Shown: piece by piece, positions 7,502 to 13,660 of the stretch
Numbering within the stretch: the first letter of the stretch is position 1
Layout of the letters: every line of letters begins with the position of its first letter
Assembly (NCBI GenBank): GCA_026014515.1
Contig: JAOZIG010000188.1
Span: 1-15,421, forward strand
DNA: 15,421 bases
Origin: Candidatus Bathyarchaeota archaeon
GTDB taxonomy: Archaea > Thermoproteota > Bathyarchaeia > TCS64
Direction of reading: 5' to 3'
The notes under the pieces: generated by a model
What the model saw: only the letters and a program-made list of their open reading frames with translations
Told to the model about the DNA's origin: nothing
Database searches by the model: none
Translations under genes and position numbers: made by a program

Positions 7502-8074
7502 ATGACAGAAGAGAATGGAAAACCGAACATTGACATCAGCGTTGTAAACGTGGTTGCATCAGCGAGCCTCGACCAGAAGATTGATCTCCTTGCGATTATG
7601 AAGGTGTTCAGGAACGTAGAGTATCGTCCAAAACAGTTCCCCGGTCTGGTGTTCAGGCTTAAGCGTCCAAAGACGGCGACACTGATTTTCAGCAGCGGTA
7701 AGATGGTTTGTACGGGATCGACTTCAGAGAAGGAGGCGATTAGCGCGGTGAATAAGGTGGTTCGGGAGTTGAAGGATAATGGTATTATCATATTGGGTAA
7801 GCCCAAGATTACGATCCAGAACATGGTTGCGTCTGGTAACCTGCATGGTTCTATTGATCTTGAGACTGCGGCTGATATACTTGATAATGTAATGTATGAG
7901 CCTGAGCAGTTCCCGGGTTTGATCTACCGTATGCATGATCCTAAGACAGTGTTGTTGCTGTTCGCATCAGGCAAACTTGTCTGTACAGGTGCGAAGAGCG
8001 AGGAAATGGTCCACGAGTCAGTAGGCAAAATCTACGAGATACTCGACGACTACGACCTACTATACAACGAATAA
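7502..8074 (+). CDS. tbp: TATA-box binding protein (TBP)
   Basis: The 190-residue protein is an archaeal TBP, the general transcription factor that binds promoter TATA boxes and recruits TFB and RNA polymerase. The two direct repeats of the saddle are clear: residues about 10-97 (ISVVNVVASASL...QFPGLVF...LIFSSGKMVCTG) and 102-184 (ITIQNMVASGNL...QFPGLIY...LLFASGKLVCTG). The four DNA-kinking phenylalanines are present: F46, F63, F137 and F154. A short acidic tail (DDYDLLYNE) ends the protein, as in many archaeal TBPs. Length is typical. The last 20 or so codons use C- or A-ending codons (GAC, TAC, CTA), whereas the rest favours T- or G-ending codons. A T-rich terminator follows. Many archaea have more than one tbp, so this need not be the only copy. 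Confidence 0.97.
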   Translation: MTEENGKPNIDISVVNVVASASLDQKIDLLAIMKVFRNVEYRPKQFPGLVFRLKRPKTATLIFSSGKMVCTGSTSEKEAISAVNKVVRELKDNGIIILGKPKITIQNMVASGNLHGSIDLETAADILDNVMYEPEQFPGLIYRMHDPKTVLLLFASGKLVCTGAKSEEMVHESVGKIYEILDDYDLLYNE

Positions 8075-8078
8075 ACCA

Positions 8079-8097
8079 TTTTTTAATTTCTTATTTT
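8079..8097 (+). terminator. T-rich terminator of tbp
   Basis: A T6 run at 8079-8084 followed by further T clusters starts four bases after the tbp stop. This fits oligo-T-dependent termination by archaeal RNA polymerase. Confidence 0.5.
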
Positions 8098-8111
8098 CAA
8101 ATAAAATAATG

Positions 8112-8137
8112 AAAATGTAGCTGTGTTGCTACTTTTT
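8112..8137. terminator. Bidirectional hairpin terminator between tbp and the methyltransferase
   Basis: GTAGC (8117-8121) and GCTAC (8128-8132) form a 5-base stem around TGTGTT. After one T/T mismatch, AAAA (8112-8115) can pair with TTTT (8134-8137). The right arm overlaps the methyltransferase stop codon. On the + strand the stem is followed by T5; on the minus strand by ATTTTCATTATTTTATTT. It could therefore stop transcription from both sides. Confidence 0.4.
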
Positions 8138-8968
8138 ATGAGCCACAACGACTTCTAGGTGTTTTTGTTCCTCTATTTCTTCACCTGTGAGGGATTCGTA
8201 GAACTCGATGTCTGTGAATCCTGCTTCAGTGAGGAGCGTCTTGTAGTCATCTCGTGTGTATGCTATCATACTTGAGGCGTGTAGTGTGGCTTCGCCTGTC
8301 GCTGCGTCGATGATGATGTATCTGTTTGTTGCTGTGTTTTGTTCTGGGTGCCAGAAGTTTTCCATGAGGCAGATGTGGGGCTTGGGGCTGAATAATCCAC
8401 CCTGTGTGCTGTACCATGATGGTGGGCTGTTGCCCTCGTTTTTTATGGTCTCGTAGCGGTTGGGCTCGATGATGAGTTTGCCGCCCTGTGTGAGTGATTT
8501 GTGTGCTTTGGCTAGTATTTGTTTGATGTCGCTTGTTTTGAATACGTTGAACTCGCCGTAGATGAATAGGACTAGGTCGTTGTCTGTGCCATAGTCAGCG
8601 GTTCTGATGTCCTCAAGCTTGTAGGTTATGTCTAGTCCTTTTTCTTTTGCTTGTTCTTTTGCGTGTTTTATTGAGGCTGGTCCGAAGTCTATGCCTGTGA
8701 GTTTGTGTCCTCGTTGGGTTAGGCGTTCGCTGTAGAGTCCGGGTCCACAGGCTAGGTCGAGTATCTTGGAGTGGGGTTTTGTTTGTTTGTTGATCCATGT
8801 GCATTGTTTGTCGATTATTGTGAGTCGTCTGCTTGCCATGTCGTGTTCTTGTGTTAGGTGGTGTTCTAGCATTCTTGCGCTGAACTCTGGGTCGTTCCAT
8901 GGGATCTTCTCCCCCTCACTCCAAGGATCAGGCAATGGTTTTCTGTTGACCAACTGTGTTAGATTCAT
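8129..8968 (-). CDS. Class I SAM-dependent methyltransferase
   Basis: The 279-residue protein has a Rossmann-type methyltransferase core. Motif I is ILDLACGPGLYSERL at residues 69-83, the ribose-binding acidic residue is D94 in TGIDFGPASI, motif III-like sequence is KLEDIRTADYG, and motif IV is DLVLFIYGEFNVF. It belongs to the Methyltransf_11/25 type, acting on small molecules or lipids more often than on RNA, but the acceptor is unknown. The N-terminal 60 residues are a helical, polar extension. The C-terminal part (TRDDYKTLLTEAGFTDIEFYESL) is the usual end of such enzymes. The ATG overlaps the stop of the alpha/beta hydrolase in an ATGA arrangement, so this is the last gene of a four-gene minus-strand operon and is translationally coupled. 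Confidence 0.87.
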   Translation of the reverse strand: MNLTQLVNRKPLPDPWSEGEKIPWNDPEFSARMLEHHLTQEHDMASRRLTIIDKQCTWINKQTKPHSKILDLACGPGLYSERLTQRGHKLTGIDFGPASIKHAKEQAKEKGLDITYKLEDIRTADYGTDNDLVLFIYGEFNVFKTSDIKQILAKAHKSLTQGGKLIIEPNRYETIKNEGNSPPSWYSTQGGLFSPKPHICLMENFWHPEQNTATNRYIIIDAATGEATLHASSMIAYTRDDYKTLLTEAGFTDIEFYESLTGEEIEEQKHLEVVVAHKK

Positions 8969-9912
8969 GCGGAGCCTAATGCTTGTGTGTTTAATAATTT
9001 TGATCCCCTAATGGCTCTTTGTTCCAGTGTGATTTTGTATAGGATGTGTTCTTGAACTATTTTTTTGATGTGTATCTGCTCGACTGCTAGGAGTAGGTGT
9101 CCTCCAAGCTCGTAAGATACTAGTTTTGAATCAGGTATCATGGATGCTGCGTACTCTGCGTTGTGGTATCTTTGTAGTGTGTCATCTTTGGCGTGGATGA
9201 TGAGTGTGGGTGCATGAATTGATGCTATTCTGTTGCCGGGTAGTTTGGCTTGGTTGTCGAATCGTGCTCCGTTGTATCTTTGTGAGGCTGGGTTCATCTC
9301 GTCGATTAATCGGTTGATGAGTTCTTTTTGTTCCGTGGTTAGTTCTTGTATTACTTGGGGTGTGGCTCCCATGAGTTGCATAAACTGTTTTTTGAATAGC
9401 CTCGTAGCCACCCAGTAGATCCAATCGTGTTTGTAGATGTAGGTGAGGGCTGTGCCTTGTCTGTGGGCTTGTTTCTGGTTCTCTGAGGCGATGCTTGTTA
9501 CTCCAGCGGAGATCAGCGTCAGAGAGGAGACACGTTCAGGATACAAGACAGCGAAGAGTAATGCTGATGGTCCACCATGGGATAGGGCTACGACAGCAAC
9601 TTTTTCGATACCCAAGTGATCGAGCAATGCAGCGTAGGCATGGGCCTGGTCATCAAATGTGCTTCCGGGTTGGAATGTTGACTGGAGGTACCCAAATCGT
9701 GATGGCGTGATCCAGTGGAACTGGGGGCTGAGTATAGTTTGGGCGATTAGTTCGCCTTGGTCGAATCCTCCGCCGCTTCCGTGACTTATGAGGACATCTG
9801 GACCTATCCCGCCCTCGCTGTACTCGATGTTGCCGTAGGGTGTGGCTAGTATCTTGGTTTTGTCTTGTATTCTTTGGTATTGTTGTTTGATGTACCTCCA
9901 GTATCCAGTCAT
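8965..9912 (-). CDS. Alpha/beta hydrolase
   Basis: Counted from ATG 9912 the product has 315 residues and an alpha/beta-hydrolase fold. The oxyanion-hole motif is HGSGGG (44-49), and the nucleophile elbow is ALSHGG with S111 (an A-x-S-x-G variant of the usual G-x-S-x-G). The acid is D243 or D244 in IIHAKDDTL, and the base H272 in LGGHLLL. Substrate (ester, lactone or haloalkane-like) is unknown. The frame is open further upstream to 9969, but that extension would lie inside the preceding gene. ATG 9912 begins MTGYWRYIKQ, lies two bases after the preceding stop and has AAGGAAG just upstream. It is the third gene of the operon and overlaps the methyltransferase start by ATGA. Confidence 0.88.
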   Translation of the reverse strand: MTGYWRYIKQQYQRIQDKTKILATPYGNIEYSEGGIGPDVLISHGSGGGFDQGELIAQTILSPQFHWITPSRFGYLQSTFQPGSTFDDQAHAYAALLDHLGIEKVAVVALSHGGPSALLFAVLYPERVSSLTLISAGVTSIASENQKQAHRQGTALTYIYKHDWIYWVATRLFKKQFMQLMGATPQVIQELTTEQKELINRLIDEMNPASQRYNGARFDNQAKLPGNRIASIHAPTLIIHAKDDTLQRYHNAEYAASMIPDSKLVSYELGGHLLLAVEQIHIKKIVQEHILYKITLEQRAIRGSKLLNTQALGSA

Positions 9913-9914
9913 TG

Positions 9915-10160
9915 TTATGCTTCCTTTGCCTTGTCTAGTTTGTAGATGTCGTAGGTTTGGGCTAGCCACATGATGCCCCAGACTGGCGGCAGGTAACCCC
10001 AGAGGGGCTCGGAGAATAGGGTTGCTATTAATCCGAGGCCGTAGAGTACTGCGGTTAGTTTGAGGAACATGTATCCTCGTTGCTTGTAGCCGAGTTTGAT
10101 GTGTCCTATGCCAAAGACTCCTACCAGTCCGATGGTGGTACCGATTATGAAGCTGATCAT
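9915..10160 (-). CDS. Small TM2-like membrane protein
   Basis: This 81-residue protein is mostly hydrophobic, with two or three probable membrane segments (about 3-18, 31-48 and 54-68). GIGHIKLGYKQRGYMFLK at 17-34, with a basic turn between helices, and the later Trp-rich helix ending in a polar, charged tail (YDIYKLDKAKEA) resemble the TM2 domain layout. TM2-like proteins have no settled biochemical role. Its ATG overlaps the stop of the small gene upstream (ATGA), and its stop lies two bases before the hydrolase start, so translation is coupled in the operon. The family assignment is tentative; that it is a real membrane protein is well supported by composition and packing. Confidence 0.65.
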   Translation of the reverse strand: MISFIIGTTIGLVGVFGIGHIKLGYKQRGYMFLKLTAVLYGLGLIATLFSEPLWGYLPPVWGIMWLAQTYDIYKLDKAKEA

Positions 10161-10387
10161 TGTTTCACCTCCGCTGCTTTGAGTTCTGTTTGGGTAAGGT
10201 CGATTCGTAGTACGCCTTTGGTGCCTATGATTTCCAGTACGATGCCTTCATCGAATCTTGTTTGTGTTAGGTTGCCTAGTGTTCCTTCTACTAGGACGCA
10301 TTCGGTTTTTCCGTTGGCCATTTTCATGGTTTTTAGGTATTCTTTGGATTGGAGTTCTATTGAGAACCCGGTTTCTTTTGTGTTCAT
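10157..10387 (-). CDS. Small beta-rich protein of unknown function, first gene of the operon
   Basis: I do not recognise this 76-residue protein. It is soluble and polar, with alternating hydrophobic strands (GFSIELQS, ECVLVEGTLG, GIVLEIIGTKGVLRIDL) ending in a short helix (TQTELKAAEVKQ). This suggests a small beta barrel or sandwich, and it has no cysteines or obvious catalytic residues. Its reality rests on the ATGA overlap with the next gene and on being the lead gene of a compact four-gene minus-strand unit. The promoter should lie in 10388-10479, shared with the divergent FilR1-like regulator, but I cannot pick a convincing TATA box on the minus strand. A role as a small accessory to the membrane protein is only a guess from position. 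Confidence 0.6.
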   Translation of the reverse strand: MNTKETGFSIELQSKEYLKTMKMANGKTECVLVEGTLGNLTQTRFDEGIVLEIIGTKGVLRIDLTQTELKAAEVKQ

Positions 10388-10410
10388 GTTTGTTCTGAGA
10401 GGAGGATGCT

Positions 10411-10437
10411 ATGAAAAAAGCCATTAACTATTCTTGA
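10411..10437 (+). other. Possible 8-residue leader ORF ahead of the FilR1-like regulator
   Basis: ATG at 10411 opens MKKAINYS followed by TGA. It is preceded by a strong Shine-Dalgarno-like GAGAGGAGG (10397-10405) five bases away, the best such site in the window. The regulator's ATG at 10480 has no comparable site. This could be a leader peptide or a chance match; whether it is transcribed is unknown. Confidence 0.2.
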
Positions 10438-10479
10438 TGAGTTTGTTTAACTGTACACATCAGTGTGTAATGTTCAACA

Positions 10480-11232
10480 ATGGTGATAGCTGTGTCAGAG
10501 GATGGATTAGAGAACCTGTTTTTCAATCTCTCAAGCGAGAGCAGACTGGATATACTGTGTGCTGTGAGTGGTGAGGGGCTCAGGATGAATGAGATCGCGA
10601 AAAGGGTGAACATCACTGCGACTGAGGCTTCCAGACAGATACAGCGATTGAGCGATGATTCTCTTATCCAGAAGCACATTGATGGCTCGTATGAGTTATC
10701 TAATTTTGGACAGCTTGTTCTTCACTTTATGCCTATGTTTGGGTTTTTCGTCAAAAACAAGGCGTATTTCCTTGATCATGATGTGTGGGCGATTCCAAAT
10801 GAGTTTGTTAGCAGGCTTGGTGAGTTGGCGGAGGGTGTCATGGTTGAGGAGTTGGCGGAGATCGTTAACCGGATTGAGAGTATGATGGGTTCAGCTGAGG
10901 AGTATGTGCATGTGATTACTGATCAGGTGATGAATGTTCACAGTAGGGTGATGGATGAACAGACCTCGAAAGGAGTCAAGTTCAGGTCAATCGCCCATGT
11001 TAAACTGGTTAACCCACAGGCGAAAAAGTATCAGGGAGATGTAGAGACCAGATTCTTACACTCCATACCGGGTTTATTGGTGGTTACTGAGAAAGAGGGC
11101 CTTTTCGCGTTAGTATCAGGGGATGGGAAGCTTAGTCATAGTGGGTTTTATGGCTCTGATGCCATGCTTCTGGGTTGGGTTAATGATATGTTTGATTATT
11201 ACTGGGAAAGGGCGGATAAACGCCCCAAGTGA
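10480..11232 (+). CDS. FilR1-like winged-helix transcriptional regulator
   Basis: The 250-residue protein has an N-terminal ArsR/MarR-like winged helix at about residues 14-80: SSESRLDILCAVS, then MNEIAKRVNITATEASRQIQRLSDDSLIQ as the helix-turn-helix, then a wing (KHIDGSYELSNFGQLVL). The C-terminal about 120 residues (KGVKFRSIAHVKLV through LFALVSGDGKLSHSGFYGSDAMLLGWVNDMFDYYWERA) match the FilR1 middle-domain pattern (PF08350) typical of archaeal regulators related to the methanogenesis regulator FilR1. It probably binds DNA as a dimer and senses a ligand through the C-terminal part; the ligand is unknown. It is divergent from the four-gene operon and convergent with the nitrilase (5-base gap), so the operon is a plausible target. 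This does not imply methanogenesis. Confidence 0.82.
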   Translation: MVIAVSEDGLENLFFNLSSESRLDILCAVSGEGLRMNEIAKRVNITATEASRQIQRLSDDSLIQKHIDGSYELSNFGQLVLHFMPMFGFFVKNKAYFLDHDVWAIPNEFVSRLGELAEGVMVEELAEIVNRIESMMGSAEEYVHVITDQVMNVHSRVMDEQTSKGVKFRSIAHVKLVNPQAKKYQGDVETRFLHSIPGLLVVTEKEGLFALVSGDGKLSHSGFYGSDAMLLGWVNDMFDYYWERADKRPK

Positions 11233-11237
11233 GATAT

Positions 11238-12200
11238 TTATTCTGGCTTCTTTGGTGTTTTCTCGTATAAGACTGGTGGTATGGGGTTTTCGTTGACTTC
11301 GAACCGGAATACGTCTGGTCTTGCGTAGTGTCCTACTGCGTCGAAGTCGAATTTTCCACGGGCTACTTCTGCTAGGTCTAGTTCAGCGTAGAGTATTCCT
11401 TCCTCACCGTAGAGGGGTCCTGCTATGACTTGTCCAAGTGGGGATATGATGCTGCTTCCGCCTCGGCACATCTCGTCTGGTTGGTCGTCTAGTTCCTCGA
11501 TGCCTACTAGGTCTTTTGGGTACATGTCTTTGGTGACGTATTGGTTGCATCCTAGTACGAAGCATCGTCCTTCACATGCTATGTGTTGAAGTGTTGCATG
11601 CCATGTGTCTCGTGAGTCTGCTGTGGGTGCGAGGTATATCTCGACGCCTTTCCCGTACATGGCTGTCCGTGCAAGGGGCATATAGTTCTCCCAGCAGATC
11701 AAGCCGCCTATTTTGCCTATTTCTGTGTCGAGTACTGTGAGGGTGCTACCGTCTCCTTCTCCCCAGATGAGTCTTTCCCCTGCTGTGGGTTTGAGTTTGC
11801 GGTGTTTGCCTAGTAGTTTTCCGTCTGGTCCGAAGTATAGTATGGTGCAGTATAGGGTGCCGTGACTGAACTCACTATCTCGTTCTGTGACGCCTATGGC
11901 AAGGTATACTCCTGCTTCTCGTGCGGCTTCTCCTAGTATGTCTGTGTCTGGGCTGGGTACTTCTATACTGCTTTCCCAGTATTGTTCCCATGTTTTTCTG
12001 CCCTCGGGTTTTCTATGACCAACAATGGTACCGAAGGTTAATCCTCTTGGGTATACTGAGATGTAGGCTTCTGGGAATAGGACTAGGTCTGCGTTGTTGT
12101 TTGACGCTTCCTTAATCAGTTTACAAGCCTTGGCGATGGATTCTTCTTTATTGAATAATACAGGTGCTGCTTGAACTACTGCAACTTTAACGGGCTTCAT
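11238..12200 (-). CDS. Nitrilase (carbon-nitrogen hydrolase family)
   Basis: The 320-residue enzyme belongs to the true nitrilase branch of the carbon-nitrogen hydrolase superfamily, which converts nitriles to carboxylic acids and ammonia. The catalytic triad can be read: E44 in LFPEAYIS, K135 in KHRKLKPT and C169 in GGLICWENYMPLAR. The second glutamate, E142 in AGERLIWGEGDGST, is also present. Other nitrilase hallmarks are YPRGLTFG (50-57), ERD...HGTLYCT and EGRCFVLGCNQY. The length and these motifs match bacterial or plant-type aliphatic or aromatic nitrilases more than the short archaeal (about 260-residue) homologues. That suggests possible transfer from bacteria, which is inference. A TATA-like box lies at 12232-12239. 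The gene is convergent with the FilR1-like regulator, five bases apart. Confidence 0.93.
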   Translation of the reverse strand: MKPVKVAVVQAAPVLFNKEESIAKACKLIKEASNNNADLVLFPEAYISVYPRGLTFGTIVGHRKPEGRKTWEQYWESSIEVPSPDTDILGEAAREAGVYLAIGVTERDSEFSHGTLYCTILYFGPDGKLLGKHRKLKPTAGERLIWGEGDGSTLTVLDTEIGKIGGLICWENYMPLARTAMYGKGVEIYLAPTADSRDTWHATLQHIACEGRCFVLGCNQYVTKDMYPKDLVGIEELDDQPDEMCRGGSSIISPLGQVIAGPLYGEEGILYAELDLAEVARGKFDFDAVGHYARPDVFRFEVNENPIPPVLYEKTPKKPE

Positions 12201-12231
12201 AACTTGCTCTCAAGAATATTCTATGTAAACA

Positions 12232-12239
12232 GTATATAA
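12232..12239 (-). promoter_or_regulatory. Probable TATA box of the nitrilase gene
   Basis: On the minus strand this reads TTATATAC, 32-39 bases before the ATG at 12200, predicting a leader of only about ten bases. It also sits downstream of the tRNA-Gln 3' end. Confidence 0.45.
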
Positions 12240-12286
12240 CGTTGAAAGCCTGGGAAATACCGATGGATAAAAGAGTTCAAATAACT

Positions 12287-12362
12287 TGGTAGCCCGGCAG
12301 AGATTCGAACTCTGGTCTGAGGCTCCAAAGGCCCCCATCCTTGTCCACTAGACGACCGGGCT
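12287..12362 (-). tRNA. tRNA-Gln (anticodon UUG), CCA encoded
   Basis: The minus strand folds into a full cloverleaf. The acceptor AGCCCGG pairs with CCGGGCT with no mismatch. The D stem GTCT/GGAT has the GG of the D loop. The anticodon stem GGGGC/GCCTC surrounds the loop CTTTGGA (anticodon TTG), and the T stem CAGAG/CTCTG closes the loop TTCGAAT. Discriminator A (12290) is followed directly by CCA (12287-12289). No intron is present. The identity matches glutamine (codon CAA, and CAG by wobble). In most archaea such a tRNA is charged with Glu and then amidated by GatDE. A TATA-like sequence at 12390-12395 lies 28-33 bases upstream. Confidence 0.96.
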
Positions 12363-12389
12363 ATGCTAGCAGAACATACAGCAACCCCA

Positions 12390-12395
12390 TTATAA
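12390..12395 (-). promoter_or_regulatory. TATA element of tRNA-Gln
   Basis: TTATAA within ATTTATAATGG on the minus strand is centred about 30 bases before the first base of the tRNA, as expected if transcription starts close to the mature 5' end. It is only three bases from the box serving rhaA in the other direction. Confidence 0.5.
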
Positions 12396-12398
12396 ATG

Positions 12399-12404
12399 TT
12401 ATAA
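12399..12404 (+). promoter_or_regulatory. TATA element of rhaA
   Basis: TTATAA lies 23-28 bases before the rhaA ATG at 12427, with no Shine-Dalgarno sequence in between, predicting a leaderless mRNA. Together with the tRNA box it makes a 15-base unit, TTATAAATGTTATAA. Confidence 0.5.
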
Positions 12405-12426
12405 CCACAACCACCAAACAACATAC

Positions 12427-13656
12427 ATGCAACCCCCCTACACACAAGCAAAACAACAATACAAGGAACAAAACATCAACACAGACGAAACACTACAAAC
12501 ACTAGCACATACACCCATCAGCATACACTGCTGGCAAGGCGACGACGTAACAGGCAACGAACCAAACCCAACAACAGGCGGAGGCATACTAGCAACAGGC
12601 AACTACCCCGGCAAAGCAAGAAACATCAATGAACTCTGGATGGACCTCGAAAAAGTCATAGAACTGGCACCGGGTCCAAAACGAGTCAACATACACGCCA
12701 TGTACGGAGAATACACGGTGGACCGCGACAAGATACAGCCAGAAAGCTTTGACGGCTGGATAGAGTGGGCAAAACAACAGAAAGTAAAGCTAGATTTCAA
12801 CGCAACACTGTTCGCACACCCACAAGCCGAGACAGGGTTCACCCTCAGCAGCAAAGACCCTGAGACAAGACGCTTCTGGGTAGAGCATGTTAAGCGTTGT
12901 AGAGAAGCAGCAGACTACATCGGTAGGAAGCAGGGTTCACCGTGTATCCATAACCTCTGGATACCAGACGGCATGAAGGACACAGCCATCGACAAATACG
13001 GGTACAGGAAACACCTCAAAGAATCACTGGACACCATATACGCCACCAAATACAGCCACATCAAAGACAGCATAGAATCCAAACTATTCGGGTTAGCCAG
13101 CGAATCATATGTTGTGGGTAGCCACGACTTCTACCTAGGCTACGCAATACAAAACAATCTACTACCATGCCTTGACCTCGGACACTACCATCCAACAGAG
13201 TCAGTAGCCGACAAAATCACAGCCATACTCCAGTACACACCAGAGCTGATGCTCCACATCAGCAGAGGCGTAAGATGGGACAGCGATCATGTGCCCATCA
13301 TGAATGACCAGACAACGGAGGTATTCCACGAACTGATAAGAAGCAAAACACTGGATAGGGTCCATATCGCTCTCGACTATTTTGATGCAAGCATCAACCG
13401 CATAGGTGCATGGGTAACTGGCATCAGATCAACCCAGAAAGCACTACTCTACGCCCTACTAGAACCTACGCCTGAACTCATCAAGCTAGAAGAGCAAGGC
13501 AAATACTTTGAACGATTAGCGCTTCTCGAAGAACAGAAAACAATGCCCATGGGAGCAGTCTATGACCACTACTGCAGCACCAACAACGTACCAGTAGGAA
13601 CTGGGTGGATAAGAGAAGTACAAGAATACGAAAAACAGGTATTATCCAAACGCTAA
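12427..13656 (+). CDS. rhaA: L-rhamnose isomerase
   Basis: This 409-residue protein is L-rhamnose isomerase, which converts L-rhamnose to L-rhamnulose in the cytoplasm using divalent metal. It matches E. coli-type RhaA (about 419 residues) along its whole length as I recall it: PISIHCWQGDDVTG, ATGNYPGKARN, the LFGLASESYVVGS block, CLDLGHYHPTE, VRWDSDHV, ALDYFDASINRI and LALLEEQK near the end. Candidate metal and catalytic residues E218 or E226, D250, H253, D287/H288 and D317/D320 are present. The ATG at 12427 follows a TATA box directly. rhaB and rhaD are not in the window, so the rest of the pathway must be elsewhere or different. The coding strand is extremely A+C-rich at its start. RhaA is mainly bacterial, so acquisition by transfer is plausible. 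Confidence 0.96.
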   Translation: MQPPYTQAKQQYKEQNINTDETLQTLAHTPISIHCWQGDDVTGNEPNPTTGGGILATGNYPGKARNINELWMDLEKVIELAPGPKRVNIHAMYGEYTVDRDKIQPESFDGWIEWAKQQKVKLDFNATLFAHPQAETGFTLSSKDPETRRFWVEHVKRCREAADYIGRKQGSPCIHNLWIPDGMKDTAIDKYGYRKHLKESLDTIYATKYSHIKDSIESKLFGLASESYVVGSHDFYLGYAIQNNLLPCLDLGHYHPTESVADKITAILQYTPELMLHISRGVRWDSDHVPIMNDQTTEVFHELIRSKTLDRVHIALDYFDASINRIGAWVTGIRSTQKALLYALLEPTPELIKLEEQGKYFERLALLEEQKTMPMGAVYDHYCSTNNVPVGTGWIREVQEYEKQVLSKR

Positions 13657-13660
13657 ACAG

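Noticed and set aside
8613..8900. Arg/Thr-rich minus-strand open frame inside the methyltransferase gene
   Set aside because: Its composition (long runs of T, R, K, N, H) is the out-of-frame reading of an A+C-rich coding strand; the methyltransferase frame has clear motifs.
9913..9969. Longer hydrolase start at 9969
   Set aside because: The extra 19 residues would overlap the TM2-like gene, and the ATG at 9912 has an upstream AAGGAAG and begins where the domain starts.
10480..11232. FilR1-like regulator as evidence for a methanogen
   Set aside because: The family is widespread in archaea, and no methanogenesis gene is present in the window.
12287..12362. tRNA-Gln as an attachment site for an integrated element carrying rhaA
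   Set aside because: Integration normally uses the tRNA 3' part and leaves a repeat of it. rhaA lies on the 5' side, I see no second copy of the tRNA 3' end in the window, and there is no integrase catalytic gene.
12221..12451. A minus-strand open frame of about 76 codons across the tRNA-Gln gene
   Set aside because: It is the tRNA and promoter DNA read as protein; the perfect cloverleaf explains the sequence, and the peptide has no family features.
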